A stretch of DNA of 64,000 nt from JAUIIK01 sp963745675 (GCA_963745675.1 CAVUYM010000023.1:62001-126000); one strand, 5' to 3'; shown: positions 47,023-58,500, numbered from the stretch's first letter. Notes: a model not told the origin generated them from the letters alone. Program-made: numbers and translations.

Positions 47023-49761
47023 TTAGTCGGCGACGACGCTCGTTGCTTTCGCAGCGCGCGCCATCTGCTCGACGTCGTCTACCGTCTCGATGTTCGTTCG
47101 AATAACATGCAGATCGCGGCTCGCAAGGGCGAGGTAGTCGCCGTCCGCCTGTGCTCCGAAGAGGTGCCCGAAACCCCACTCTTTTCCGGGAATCGCCAGA
47201 TCATCGCCCGGTTCCTGAACGATCTGCAAGAACAATCCCTGTCGCGGGCCACCCTTATGAAGTTGACCAGAGGAATGTAGGAAGCGCGGACCGATACCGA
47301 GCGTAACCGGCACAGGAGTGGAGACAGCAAATGATTCCCGGAGCTGTGTGAGCGCGACGTTCATATCCTCCGACGCATCCACGAAAGCCTGGATGGCGAC
47401 GTACGTACCGCGCCCTGCCAACTTCAGTATCTGCTCTACCGCGTTCGACGAGTTTGACGTCGGAATCGTTTCTGAATCGCTGCTGGCCAGGACCCGATTC
47501 GTTTGATCTTTCGCTTCCTGGACGTTGGGTTGGTCGAAGGGGTTTATGCCGAGCGACTTACCAACGACGGCTGTAGCAACTTCCCAGATCATGAACAGTT
47601 GACCGAGATTTGCCGGCAACGAGACAACCGGGTGTCCGGCTTGCTGGAGCGCTTTGGCCAGCGACGCCGCTTCGGAATCGCCGTCTTGAATCAGGGCGAA
47701 AACGCGATCGTCACCATAGTCTGCGACGTCTCTGTAGTGTTCGCCAACGATAGGAACGATTCCAGTTTCGTGCTTGCCGGTGCTCTCTGCAATGAGTTGC
47801 TCGAGCCAATCACCAAATGCGGCCCAGTCGGCAGAACATAGAAGGGTTAGCTTGTTGCGTCCAGCGCCGGCGGCTGCTCCGAGTGCTGCGCCGAGGACTA
47901 CTCCCGGATGGTCGATGTTGTTTATCGGTAGAACCGAGGTTGCATCTGCGAGCAATCCATCGACGTCGATCCCGGCCGCGGCAGCTGGGACGAGCCCGAA
48001 GTATGAAAGCGCTGAGAATCGACCACCGATATCGTGGCGGTTGGTGTAGACCTTCCAGGCACCAAGATTACGGGCACGCGCTTCCAGGTGACTACCCGGA
48101 TCGGTGATGATGATAAAGTCGTCGGCGTTGCCACCTTTGAGATCGAGGAAATAGTCGAACAGCGTCTCGGTTTCGATCGTCGTCCCGGATTTGCTCGAGA
48201 CGACAAAGAGCGTTCGTTCATCGCCCAGGCCGTCAGCCACGCGGCGAATCGTTTCCGGATGCGTCGAGTCGAGTACCGACAACGCCGGATAACCTGGTTG
48301 TGATGACAGGGTACGTGCCATGACTTCCGGAGCCAGCGACGAACCACCCATTCCGAGCAGAACGAGCCGGTCGTAGCCTCGTTTTTCGACATCCATGGCG
48401 AGCGAAGCAAACTGCCCGGCTGCGGCTCTCTGCTGCATTTCGGGAGCGGTGAAGAGCCAGCCCAGGAGGCCGCCAATTTCTCTGGCGGTTTGCGCGTTAT
48501 CTGACCAGAATCCACCGCTGGCGTTTCGAAGTGCGTCAACGACCCCCGATTCGCTCAGAGACGCCAGGCCATCGTCGTAGGAATCTGCGATTGCCCCTAG
48601 CTGCTGTCGGCGTTCGTCGCGGAGTTCTTCGGCAATGCGCTCGACTTCAGCGGCGATAGATGCACTGAGCGACTCGAACGATTCAGCGAACTTTTCGACT
48701 CCCTCAGAGATCAGAACGTCAATGACATCGTCGTAGGCGATTCCAAGCGATTCCATCGCCTGTATTGCGTCGGTTGCGATGTCGATGTCTTTTTCGACGG
48801 TGAGTGCGACTGTGCCGTGGTCCCGGAAGGCATCGATTGAAGCCGGTGCGAGCGTTTCAACGGTATTTGGGCCAATAAGCTCGTCAACGTAGAGCGTGTC
48901 CGAATAAGCGGGATTCTTGGTGCTCGTGCTCGCCCAGAGTGGACGCTGAATGCGGACGCCATAGCCCGCTAGCTCATTGAATCGAGTCGAATTGAATACC
49001 GTTTTGAACTCGTGGTAAGCGAGACGGGCGTTCGCAATCGCGATCTGTCCCAGCAGCGCCCGGGCAGTTGCCGCTCGCTCGTGGTCTTTGTCTTCCTGAA
49101 TGATCGCTTCAAGCCGGCTATCCACCTCACTATCAACACGGCTGACGAAGAAGGATGCGACTGACACGATGTCATGGACCGGTTTGTCGTCGGCGACACG
49201 GCGTTCCATGCCACGCAAATAGGCTTCCATCACGTCGCGGTATGCCTGGAGCGAGAAGAGCAGCGTAATGTTGACGTTGATGCCTTCGTAGAGAGCCTGC
49301 TCTATCGCCGGGACGCCTGCCGGTGTGCCCGGGATTTTGATCATGACATTCGGGCGGCCGACAAGCCGATTCAGCCGCCGTGCCTCCGATATCGTCCGCT
49401 CTGTGTCGTTGGCAAGCAATGGCGATACTTCCAGCGAGACGACGCCGTCCTGGCCGCCACTGGCTTCAAAAACGGGGAACAGGATATCGCACGCATCCTG
49501 AATGTCCTTAATCATCAGGGCATCCTGAATCTCAGATGCAGATCTTCCCTCGCGCAGGAGTTCGCGCATCTGATCTTCGTAGTCGTTTGACTTCGAGATC
49601 GCATTGTCGAAGATCGTCGGATTCGATGTAATCCCGACGATACCGTCGTCATCTATCAATTGCTGCAGAGATCCTGATGTGAGCATCTCGCGACTGAGAT
49701 TGTCACACCAGACGCTCTGGCCGAAATCGGCGAGATGTTGCAGGGGGTTCTTGTCGGTCAT
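47023..49761 (-). CDS. tal-pgi: Bifunctional transaldolase / glucose-6-phosphate isomerase
   Basis: 912 residues from ATG 49761 (GGGAGGC upstream). Residues about 1-365 are transaldolase: QSVWCDNLSREML, GITSNPTIFD, and the Schiff-base Lys in NVMIKIPGTPAGVPAIEQAL. Residues about 390-912 are a glucose-6-phosphate isomerase with SIS domains: VLLGMGGSSLAPEVM, VVSSKSGTTIETETLFDYF and NRHDIGGRFSALSYFGL. This natural fusion is known from several phyla. First gene of the pathway operon. Confidence 0.96.
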   Translation of the reverse strand: MTDKNPLQHLADFGQSVWCDNLSREMLTSGSLQQLIDDDGIVGITSNPTIFDNAISKSNDYEDQMRELLREGRSASEIQDALMIKDIQDACDILFPVFEASGGQDGVVSLEVSPLLANDTERTISEARRLNRLVGRPNVMIKIPGTPAGVPAIEQALYEGINVNITLLFSLQAYRDVMEAYLRGMERRVADDKPVHDIVSVASFFVSRVDSEVDSRLEAIIQEDKDHERAATARALLGQIAIANARLAYHEFKTVFNSTRFNELAGYGVRIQRPLWASTSTKNPAYSDTLYVDELIGPNTVETLAPASIDAFRDHGTVALTVEKDIDIATDAIQAMESLGIAYDDVIDVLISEGVEKFAESFESLSASIAAEVERIAEELRDERRQQLGAIADSYDDGLASLSESGVVDALRNASGGFWSDNAQTAREIGGLLGWLFTAPEMQQRAAAGQFASLAMDVEKRGYDRLVLLGMGGSSLAPEVMARTLSSQPGYPALSVLDSTHPETIRRVADGLGDERTLFVVSSKSGTTIETETLFDYFLDLKGGNADDFIIITDPGSHLEARARNLGAWKVYTNRHDIGGRFSALSYFGLVPAAAAGIDVDGLLADATSVLPINNIDHPGVVLGAALGAAAGAGRNKLTLLCSADWAAFGDWLEQLIAESTGKHETGIVPIVGEHYRDVADYGDDRVFALIQDGDSEAASLAKALQQAGHPVVSLPANLGQLFMIWEVATAVVGKSLGINPFDQPNVQEAKDQTNRVLASSDSETIPTSNSSNAVEQILKLAGRGTYVAIQAFVDASEDMNVALTQLRESFAVSTPVPVTLGIGPRFLHSSGQLHKGGPRQGLFLQIVQEPGDDLAIPGKEWGFGHLFGAQADGDYLALASRDLHVIRTNIETVDDVEQMARAAKATSVVAD

Positions 49762-49870
49762 GTTGCCTCCCGTGATCAAAGTGCTGTGAGCCAACAAGCC
49801 GGGTAGATCCCGGAATATCGCTGGCTACGTCAATAGTAATGCTTCCCTCTTGACGCCAGGTAAAGGGTAT

Positions 49871-51836
49871 CTAATCTAACGGCGAAATCGTCTTGAGCAC
49901 ATCAGGATTTTCCAGCGCCGACAGATCGCCCAACGACTCGTGCTTGAGATAATGTGCCCGGAGGACGCGCCGCATGATCTTTGCATTGCGCGTACGCGGC
50001 AAGTCGGTCACAAACTTGACCGCTTCCGGCCGTAAGGGTCTGCCAAGGTGTTCGGCGACCGTATCGAGAATTTCTACTTCCAGGTCCGTCCGAAGCTGCG
50101 AAGCCCGGACGGAGGATGGCAAAGATCGTTGCTGTTTCGCCCTTGACGGGATGGGGAGTGCCAATCGCCGCCGCCTCCTGGACGGCCGGGTGAGAAACTG
50201 CGGCCGATTCGACTTCTGCTGGACCAACGCGTTTACCGGCGATATTCATCGTGTCGTCGGAACGTCCGAGGATGTACCAGAAGCCATCATCGTCAATGTA
50301 GGCCCAGTCGCCATGAACCCATAGCCCGGGAATTTGCGACCAGTAGGTTTCAATGTAGCGTTCGGGATCGTTCAGGAACCCGTTGGTCATCCCGACCCAT
50401 GGAGCACGGATCACCAGCTCTCCGACTTCACCGCGCACTGGATTGCCATCCTGATCGACGACATCCGCATCAATACCGATGACCGGTCCGCTAAATGATG
50501 CCGGCTTTTGAGGCATGTTGGCGTCCGCGACCAGGATGCCACCGCTGATCTCGGTTCCGCCGGAGTAGTTGACGATCGGGCAGCGCTTTCCTGCCCACAA
50601 CATCATGAGTCCATCGCCATGGACCGGGGTTCCAGGGCTCGCCAGTCGAACCGATCGCCCGTAACGAACTCATTTGGTGACGTTCTACCCACTCGTCGCC
50701 ATGACTCATGAGCGCGCGAATAGCGGTCGGGGAGATCCCGAGCACGTTGATCTCGTGCCGGTCGACGAGTGCCCACAGTCGGTCTGGCTCGGGGTAATCG
50801 GGGGTGCCCTCGTACAGTAGAACGCTGGCGCCGGCAATTAGCCCACCAATGATTGCCCAGGGGCCCATCATCCATCCGATATCGCTGATCCAGCAGAGGG
50901 TTTCACCTTCTTTGATGTCAAAGGCAAAAGCCATATCCTGAGCCGCCTTGATCGGAAATCCGGCGTGAATATGAACCGCGCCTTTGGGACGGCCCGTCGT
51001 TCCGGAGGTATAGATGATCATGAATGGGTCGTCTGCGGCGGTGTCTGCAGATTCACAGATATCATCAGCGTCGTCTGTGATCGCTGTCCACCAGCTGTCG
51101 CGTTGACTTATCCCAGGGTATCTCTTGTTCGGTATGCCGTACAACGACGATGTGCTGGACACTACCTGCACGTTCGGCGGCTTCGTCGGCGGCGCGCTTT
51201 AGTTCGATGATGCGACCGCGTCGCCGGAAGCCGTCGGAGGTGATCAGATGGGTGACGCTTCGCATCCGAAAGACGTGTCGACGCGGCATCTGCGCCGAAT
51301 CCTGAGAAGATCGGAACGATGATAGCCCCCAGCTTCCCGCAGGCGAGAACTGCGACAGCGGTTTCGATGAGCATGGGCATGTAGATGCCGACGCGAGTGC
51401 CTCTGTTTACGCCGACCGAACGCAAACCGTTTGCGGTTCGATTAACTTGTTCTGCAAGTTCTTCGAACGTGACTGAACGTGTTGAGCCGTCGTCGCCTTC
51501 CCAGGAGATCGCGACTTCTTCAGCACGTTCCGCGAGATGACGATCCACGGCGGATGCCACGTAGTTCATCCGGCCATCGACATACCAGTGTGGCCACGCT
51601 TTTCCGTCTGACAGATCCAGAACTTGGTTGAATGGTCGGGACCAGACCAAACCGAGTTCTTCGGAGACCGCGCCCCAGAACCAAGCAGGATCGTCGACTG
51701 CTTGTCTGGCGAGCTCATCGTGGTTTGTAAGCCCGTGCGCAGCAGCGAATCGCATGGCACGGCTGTGTTCAGCGATGGCACTCCGTGGACGCCAGACAAT
51801 AGGCTGATTGGTGAGGTCTGCTCCAATATTCGACAC
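49871..51836 (-). CDS. AMP-forming acyl-CoA synthetase, acetyl-CoA synthetase-like (several frameshifts)
   Basis: An acyl-adenylate-forming ligase split over five frames. The N-terminal part has FWGAVSEELGLVWSRPFNQVLDLSDGKAWPHWYVDG, as in acetyl-CoA synthetases. The AMP-binding motif is IYTSGTTGRPKGAVH, then WISDIGWMMGPW, YSGGTEISGG, HGDWAYIDDDGFWYILGR and the C-terminal LPRTRNAKIMRRVLRA with the acetylatable catalytic Lys. Shifts lie near 51275, 51115, 50620 and 50095. Length about 650 residues as expected. Substrate probably acetate or another short acid. Confidence 0.85.
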
Positions 51837-51944
51837 CTAAGGCCTCCAATTCAAGGTGGTACATTGATTTGTAATATCGATTCGTCTTAGCGGTGAAGTT
51901 GAAACAGTTTAAGCTAGCACGGTCGGCGAGTGGAGGGACTATCG

Positions 51945-52857
51945 ATGTCGGTAAGTGGTGGCGGCTCGGTTGACACATTTACCTGTCAAAATTGCGGAGC
52001 AACGAGTTCCTTTGATCCGGGTACATCAACGTTGCGCTGTCCGTTTTGCGGCACGCAACTGGTTGTCCACGCCGATGCGGCTGCTGCCGAAATCACGGTT
52101 GATCACTTTGTGCTGCCTTTCAGGGTTGAGAAGGACGAATCGCAGCAGCTCATCCGGGAATGGCTCGGGGACTCGTTCTGGGCGCCCTCTGACCTGAAGA
52201 GCCGCTCCGCGCTCGATCGAGGTCAGGGATCGTACATTCCATTCTGGCGCTTCGATGCCGACACCGAGTCAGAATGGGAAGGCGAAATATCCCAAACTCA
52301 CACCCGACAGGTGCCGCGGACTCGCCAGACTGCCGGGGGCAAGTCCGAACGCTACATGGCGATGGAGACATACAAAACGTGGCATCCCAGAAGTGGTAGA
52401 GCATCGCGCAAGCTATCGAACCTGGATAGCGGCCTCGAGTGGATTGACGCAGGCGGAAGCGGATCAGTTGATGCCGTTTCCCGAAGAGAGCATGATGACC
52501 TACTCAACTGACTTGTTGGTCGGGTTTTCCGCTGAGGAACCGGGAATCGACGAGGATGGAGCGTGGGTCGCTGGGGAGCAGCGCATTCGCCAAATGGCTC
52601 ACGACTCTTGTGCGTTGGAGGTTGAACGCCTGACGCGTGTCGACACTGAAGTATCAAATCGCCGTTCTGCCGTTTGTCACTTGCCGATTTGGATTTACGG
52701 CTATCGCTATCAGAATGTTGATTATCGAGTGCTGGTTAACGGCCATACTCGTGAGATTGTGGGCGACCGACCCACGAGCAAAGCGCGGGTCATCGCGGCC
52801 ATTGCAATTGGCATCGCCGTCATCGTCGTGATTGTCGTCGTGATTGTGTCTTCTTAG
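51945..52857 (+). CDS. Zinc-ribbon protein with C-terminal membrane anchor (one frameshift)
   Basis: The N-terminal zinc ribbon has FTCQNCGATS ... LRCPFCGTQL (two CxxC pairs). A domain follows with the pattern VDHFVLPFRVEKDESQQLIREWLG ... SYIPFWRFDADTESEWEGE. After a shift near 52385 come ADQLMPFPEESMMTYSTDLLVGFSAEEPG and LPIWIYGYRYQNVDYRVLVNG. One membrane span (IAAIAIGIAVIVVIVVVIV) ends the protein. ATG 51945 has TGGAGGG upstream. About 303 residues. Similar ribbon proteins exist in many bacteria without a known job. Confidence 0.75.
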
Positions 52858-52977
52858 ATGATCAGAGCCCTGGTGCACACGAGGGCTGAGAATCGACGCA
52901 TCAAGAACTGAGGAGTACTCGGAAGAACACGTTGTGGTCAGCGTCGATGAGTCCACAGGCTCGAACCGGCGGTGTGC

Positions 52978-53022
52978 AACGTCACAGACGGGCAACTCCA
53001 GGAGTTGCCCGTCTGTGACGTT
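52978..53022. terminator. Perfect 22-bp inverted repeat between convergent genes
   Basis: Arms 52978-52999 and 53001-53022 are exact reverse complements with one central base. It lies between the zinc-ribbon gene and the convergent aminotransferase, followed on the plus side by TTTCGTTG. Likely a bidirectional terminator. Confidence 0.7.
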
Positions 53023-53069
53023 TCGTTGCGGAGTCGGGATTGACCGCTCTGTCAGCAAGATCGGCCCAA

Positions 53070-54261
53070 CTAGCTAAGCGAAGAGCGAACGTCTTCCAGC
53101 CCGGTCAGCAATTTCTCGATGTCTTCTTCGTTGTTGTAGAAGCCGACCGAAACACGAGCTGCATCCGGATTATTGATGTATTTGTTGACATACCGGATTG
53201 TGACGTTGTGGCCCTCCGCGAGCTTCTCGGTCAATTCGTCCGGGTGCCATGCCATCGAAGGTGAACGCGATGAGCCCAGCGCGATTGTCGCGCGGTGTCA
53301 CCATCTCAATACCATCCATCTCGGCCAGGGCATCGTAAGCTCCACCGCTAAGCCGATCGATGCGTTCATAGACCCAATCGAGTCCGACCTCATCCTTGAT
53401 CCAGTTCGTGGCTGCAATCTGTCCGGCCAGAAGGACCATGCTCCAGCCCCCGGTGTCGAAGCGGCTCGCATTCATGGCCGGTTGATAGGTGCGGCCGTGA
53501 TAGTCGAGTGATGTCCACTCTAACATTCCTGAAAAATTCTGATTTAGCTCGCCAAGGCATTCAGGCCGTACGAAGAGCGCGCCGGTGCCGTCGGGACCAC
53601 AAAGCCATTTCTGACCTGGGCAGGCGTAAAAGTCCGCGCCGAGATCGTGGACATCGACGTCGAAGGCACCGTATGACTGGGCTGCATCGACCGTCACGAG
53701 AACATCGTGCGAGTGAGCCATTTCAATGATCTCTTTGACCGGCAACCGTGCGCCGGTAGTGTAGGGAACGTGCGAGAGGGCAATCATGCGGGTGCGCGGC
53801 GTGATCAATTTCTCGAACGCCTCAACGGTGTCTTCGACCGACTCGCCGCCGAGCTTGACGTCAGCAACTTTGACGCGGATGTTGAAACGCTGGCGAGCAA
53901 GGAACGAAGGAAGAAGCCCGCCCGGGTGTTCGATATTCGTGATGATGAGTTCGTCGCGTTCCTGCCACGGATATCCCATGAGAGCAACGTACATGCCATC
54001 CGTCGTGCGGTTCGTGATCGCGATGTTGTCGGCAGTCGTGTGGAGCACTCCGGCGACTGCCTCGCGAGCTTCGCCCCACAGTTCAAAGAGGCGCATGAAA
54101 TGATCCGAATTGATGCGCGCTTTGGTCAGATCGTTGCCAAGTTCTTGAACCATTGCATCGTAGGCGATCTGTGGCAGTGGCCCGCAGGTGCCGGTGTTCA
54201 AGAATGTCGTGTCGGTTACGCCCGGCATCATGTCCCGAATCTGGTCAATCGTAAGACTCAA
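53070..54261 (-). CDS. Class V aminotransferase (cysteine desulfurase/isopenicillin epimerase-like; one frameshift)
   Basis: PLP-dependent, about 397 residues. Motifs: FLNTGTCGPLP, LSHVPYTTGARLPV, VDAAQSYGAFDVDVHDLGADFYACPGQKWLCGPDGTGAL (PLP Lys in GQKWL) and FDTGGWSM. One base is off near 53245; the end reads WHPDELTEKLAEG ... VRVSVGFYNNEEDIEKLL-type. Start TTG 54261 with AAGGGG upstream. The exact reaction is uncertain. Confidence 0.88.
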
Positions 54262-54390
54262 CGTTTCCCCTTTCTTAGGCAGCCCGCAGTTCCCGACGCC
54301 CGGGTTAGCAGACCTGGATAGCGTACCCTATCCACAGGGTCAGACGGACAATTCGTTCTAGAATCTGAACCGTAGCAGTGAAGGGCAATC

Positions 54391-55260
54391 GTGGGCGTGG
54401 CGCTAGTCGAGACATTCCAATTGGAGCGCGATTTCGTGCAGCGTCGACGACTGTTCCAGCGGCAGTCTCCAAAGCCGATCGTTGCCCTCAACGGGATCAC
54501 CTTCGAGCTTGATAAAGGGCATTGCCTGGCGCTCGTCGGTCCTAATGGAGCCGGAAAATCGACGTTGCTCAGAATACTGGCTACGCTTCTCACCCCCAGC
54601 CGTGGAATGGCGCGAGTGTGTGGATACGATGTGCGCCGGCACCCTTCAAAAGTGCGTGCTCTGGTTGGTTATGCCGGGAACTCAGACCGCTCATTCTTCT
54701 GGCCTCTGACCGGCAGCGAGAATCTCGTCTTCTTCGGTCAACTTGCGGGCATGACCCGCTCGACCGCAGTAGCTGAGGCAGAAAAGCTGCTCGAGCAGGT
54801 CGGGCTCGCGCATGCGGCAGGCGACCGCGTTAGCGGCTATTCTGCAGGAATGCGCCAGCGCCTCGGTCTGACAAGAGCGCTCATCCATCGTCCGCAGATC
54901 TTATTTCTGGACGAGCCAACTGCCAATCTTGACGCCGAGTACCGTGACATCGCCATTGAGATCATCAACGATTTCGTGGCTAACGGCGGATCAGTGCTGG
55001 TTGCAACACATGATCCGGGACTTGTGTCGGCGACTGCAACTGAAACGTTGCGGCTCGAAAGTGGCCGCATGGCAGATGCTCCGAGTCCCGGCGACATCGT
55101 CCAATACCGTGTGCGATTGTCTTCGAACGCACTCGAAGACGGTGGGCCAGAGACGTTACACGTCGACGATCTTGGTGATGGCCACGTACTGGTGCACGCG
55201 CTCAGCCAGGCTGTCGCAGATGGCCGGGACGTCCTTGCGGTAGAGCGAATATCGGCATAG
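54391..55260 (+). CDS. ABC exporter ATP-binding protein
   Basis: 289 residues. Walker A VGPNGAGKSTLLRIL, signature SGYSAGMRQRLGLTRAL, Walker B ILFLDEPTANLD, then THDPGL. CcmA-type ATPase that pairs with an ABC-2 permease, here the next gene (2 bases apart). The C-terminal 60 residues are an extra domain (DIVQYRVRLSSNALEDGG). GTG 54391 with GAAGGG upstream. Cargo unknown. Confidence 0.92.
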   Translation: MGVALVETFQLERDFVQRRRLFQRQSPKPIVALNGITFELDKGHCLALVGPNGAGKSTLLRILATLLTPSRGMARVCGYDVRRHPSKVRALVGYAGNSDRSFFWPLTGSENLVFFGQLAGMTRSTAVAEAEKLLEQVGLAHAAGDRVSGYSAGMRQRLGLTRALIHRPQILFLDEPTANLDAEYRDIAIEIINDFVANGGSVLVATHDPGLVSATATETLRLESGRMADAPSPGDIVQYRVRLSSNALEDGGPETLHVDDLGDGHVLVHALSQAVADGRDVLAVERISA

Positions 55261-55262
55261 AG

Positions 55263-56078
55263 ATGGGGATTTCGGGGTACGCACGTCTCCAGCTGGCGTT
55301 TCTTCGCCGAGACTGGCAATACGAGACAACCTATCGGGGCATGATGATCCTGCAACTGCTAGGGATCCTTGGCACGTTGATTATCTTCTTCTCGATTGGC
55401 AAACTCGTCGCCACCGGAACCGAATCACTGGTTGAGTACGGGGGAAGCTATTTCCCGTTTGCACTCATCGGCCTGGTGGTATCTGACTATTTCAATACTG
55501 GACTGCGGTCGTTCTCGAACCGCTTGAGGCTTGCGCAGACGACCGGCACGCTTGAAGCGATGTTCACGAGTGCCTCATCTCCGAGACTGGTGCTCCTGTT
55601 TTCGGGCACTTGGGATTTTCTCGTTGCGACTGCTCGTCTGGGGCTCGGCGTCGCAATCAGCATCATCTTTTTGAATGTGCATTTCGACGCCGACTATCTG
55701 GCCGCAACTGTCATTGCGCTCCTGAGTCTGGCGACCTTTGTTGCGCTTGGTTTGTTCGCTGCCGCTCTCATCTTGATTATCAAGCGCGGTGATGCGGTAG
55801 CTGCGCTGGGCAATATCTTCGCGACAGTATTTGCGGGCGCGTTGTTCCCTATTTCTGTACTTCCAGATTGGCTGCGTTGGGTCGCATATCTCCTACCACT
55901 GCATTATTCTCTTGATGGGCTGCGACGTTCGCTGCTCGTTGGTGAAGGCCTGTCGCAGCTGACAACGAATTTGCTGGTTCTATGCGGCGCGACACTCGTA
56001 CTCATGCCCGCTTCACTGTTGAGTTTGGGGTTGGCCGTCGAAGCCGTTCGTAAAGATGGGAGCATCGGGATGCACTAG
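55263..56078 (+). CDS. ABC-2 type transporter permease
   Basis: 271 residues with six predicted membrane spans, including LQLLGILGTLIIFFSIGKLV and VALGLFAAALILII. The RGDAVAALGNIFATVFAGALFPISVLPDWLRWVAYLLPLHYSLDGLR segment is typical of ABC-2 permeases. Partners the ATPase immediately upstream. Together they form an exporter of drugs, lipids or glycans; which is unknown. Confidence 0.9.
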   Translation: MGISGYARLQLAFLRRDWQYETTYRGMMILQLLGILGTLIIFFSIGKLVATGTESLVEYGGSYFPFALIGLVVSDYFNTGLRSFSNRLRLAQTTGTLEAMFTSASSPRLVLLFSGTWDFLVATARLGLGVAISIIFLNVHFDADYLAATVIALLSLATFVALGLFAAALILIIKRGDAVAALGNIFATVFAGALFPISVLPDWLRWVAYLLPLHYSLDGLRRSLLVGEGLSQLTTNLLVLCGATLVLMPASLLSLGLAVEAVRKDGSIGMH

Positions 56079-56181
56079 TCGCGGCAACCGATGACGCAAT
56101 AGACTCCGTATAGGAGACTAGTGACGAGTTCTGTTGGGGCGGGGCTTCAATTCTTCGGATTTTGGAAGAAAGGGAAATCGA

Positions 56182-57590
56182 GTGGGGAAATTCCCGATGG
56201 GCCAACTTCGCATTCTGGCAATAGTGCTGATCTTGGCGATGATGTTCGCAGCTTGTGGTGGCTCTGATAACTCTAACTCGGATGAGCCGACGGCGACACC
56301 GGAGGCGGCTGCTGCGACTCCAACTGAGGCGGCGAGTGAAGCTCAAGCGACCGAAGAGCCCGTTACACTGCGGTTGGGCGTCTCAATGACACCAGCAGAA
56401 TTGGATACCTTCGAAGCGGGCCTCGACACGATTCGAGAGCGCCATCCAAATTGGGACATACAACTCGAACAAACGCCGCAAGATGGAATTGTCGAGAAAA
56501 CCAATACTCAAATCGCCAGTGGCGATCTGCCGGATGTCGTTCAAGTACAGGGTCTCTTTGCGCAGCCATGGATCAACCAGGGCGCGTTCGCATCTCTCGC
56601 CGATTATGCGAGCAATCCTGAATTCAACGTCGACGATTTCTACGCTGCGGCACTGGATCAATTCACCTATGACGGTGCGCTGTACGGGATTCCAAACATT
56701 GTCGCGCCGGATCTCGTCTTTCTGAATCTGGATATGTTTGAAGCAGCCGGAGTCGATTTACCCACTAACGATTGGACGATGGACGATCTCAAAGCACTGG
56801 CATTGGAACTGACGCTGGATGGCGACGGGCGCAATGCGAACGATCCGGACTTCGATAGTTCGAATGTCGTGCAGTGGGGACTTAGCGTTACTCCAAATAA
56901 CATTTGGACGCGTCACTATCTTCTTGCCATTCGGCGCTGATCCGTGCGCGAACGAGGATTGCACGGAACTGCAATTCTCGTCTCCCGAAGTCGCAAGAAG
57001 GCTTTGCAGTTCTGGGCTGATCTCGCACAAGCTGGAGCCGCGCCATACGATCCTTACACCGGCAATCAGACGGGCGTACCGGGCGAAGGATTCCAGGCAG
57101 GTATCGCCGCTATTGGAATCAATGGATTTTTTCTCGTTGGCGTCCTCAACGCTACCGGTGATCTCAACTATGACGTTGTCGAGTTCCCGACCGGTCCTGC
57201 CGGAGTCAAAGCATCTCCACTAAGCACGAATGGCTGGATGATTGCCGAGACCTCCGATAACAAGGACGCAGCCTGGCAGCTTATCGAGGAATTGACCTCG
57301 GCCGATTACTTGACCCACCAATGGGCAGAGCCAGGACACGGGATTCCCGCTCGTGAGTCGGTTGCGCCAGAGATATTGCAGGAAGGGGCTGCGCCAGACA
57401 ACCAGCAGGCGATTCTCGATACGCTCCAGTACGCCGAGGTCTTCAAGCCGAGCGTTGCCGGCGCATTCGAGGTCTTCGGGCGCACCTCGGACATCTTCGT
57501 CGCTATGATGAAGGGTGATCGCACGATCGAGGACGGCACGATGGAGATCGACAGCATAGGCGCGGAAGTCTTTGGCAGCGCGGCCAGTAA
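56182..57590 (+). CDS. ABC importer solute-binding lipoprotein, family 1 (frameshifted)
   Basis: GTG 56182 follows GAAAGGG. Lipoprotein signal with lipobox MMFAAC. Family 1 (sugar-type) binding protein features: LRLGVSMTPAELDTFEAGLDTIRERHPNWDIQLEQ, SGDLPDVVQVQG and TYDGALYGIPNIVAPDLVFLNLDMFEAAGV. Two shifts near 56925 and 56995. The C-terminal lobe then reads KALQFWADLAQAGAAP ... STNGWMIAETSDNKDAAWQLIEELT. In the current sequence it runs in frame into the next permease. A TAA in another frame at 57588-57590 is taken as its probable true end. Confidence 0.85.
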
Positions 57591-58500
57591 ATTCGGACGG
57601 CCCAGCAGGTTACGAACGAGACGGCAGCGTGAACGCAGGCGTTTGGTCCTGTTCACGCTGCCGTGGATTCTTGGTTTCGTCCTGCTCCACGCCGGACCCA
57701 TGCTTATGGCGTTTGGCCTTTCTTTCAGCGACTGGATATTCGCATCCTCCCCGGAGTGGAGAGGATTAGTCCACTACCGCACGCTTGCGAACGACGATCT
57801 GTTCTGGACGGCACTGAAAAACTCAGCGTATTACGCTGCAGTGACCGTTCCGCTTGGTGTTTTGGCGGCCTTCTTTCTTGCGATTCTGCTCAATCGACCC
57901 TGGCTCGGGATGGGGCTCTTTCGCACTATCTTTTTCATGCCTGCCCTAGTTTCGGGTGTATCGATAGCGATGGTCTGGGGCTGGTTGTTCAATCCTCGTT
58001 TTGGAGCGGTCAATTCGTTTCTCGATCGGATCGGCATACAGGGACCGGGGTGGCTTGGTGATCCCAGTTGGGCGATGCCGGTGCTGATCGCTCTGGGTCT
58101 TTGGAGTGTTGGCGGCACAATGTTGATTTATCTCGCCGGCCTCCAGAGCATTCCTCAGGAACTTTATGACGCCGCGAAGCTCGACGGCGCGGGTCGCTGG
58201 GCGGCGACCCGACACGTTACGTTGCCGATGATCTCGTCGGTAACGTTCTTTCTTCTCGTCGTCGGGACGATATCGGCTCTGCAGCTCTTCACTCCCGCCT
58301 ATGTCCTCACGAATGGTGGACCCGAAAATGCGACGCTGACATTGCCGCTATACATCTACCAGAATGCCTTTGCCTTTCAGAAGTTCGGCTATGGAGCGAC
58401 CCTAACGGTGGTGTTGATCGTTCTAACGATGGCGATAACTGCCGTCCAGATGACGCTTGCGAAGCGCTGGGTCTTCTACGCGGGTTGGGGTGGTCGTTGA
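57591..58500 (+). CDS. ABC sugar-importer permease 1 (MalF/UgpA-like)
   Basis: About 300 residues with six spans: FTLPWILGFVLLHAGPMLMAFGLSF, ILLNRPWLGMGLFRTIFFMPALVSGVSIAMVWGWLFNPRFGAVN. The EAA loop is QELYDAAKLDGAGRWAATRHVTLPMIS. No clear start codon: the frame is joined to the binding protein upstream, with a basic stretch RTRRQRERRRL just before the first span. The boundary is therefore arbitrary. Overlaps the next permease. Confidence 0.85.
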
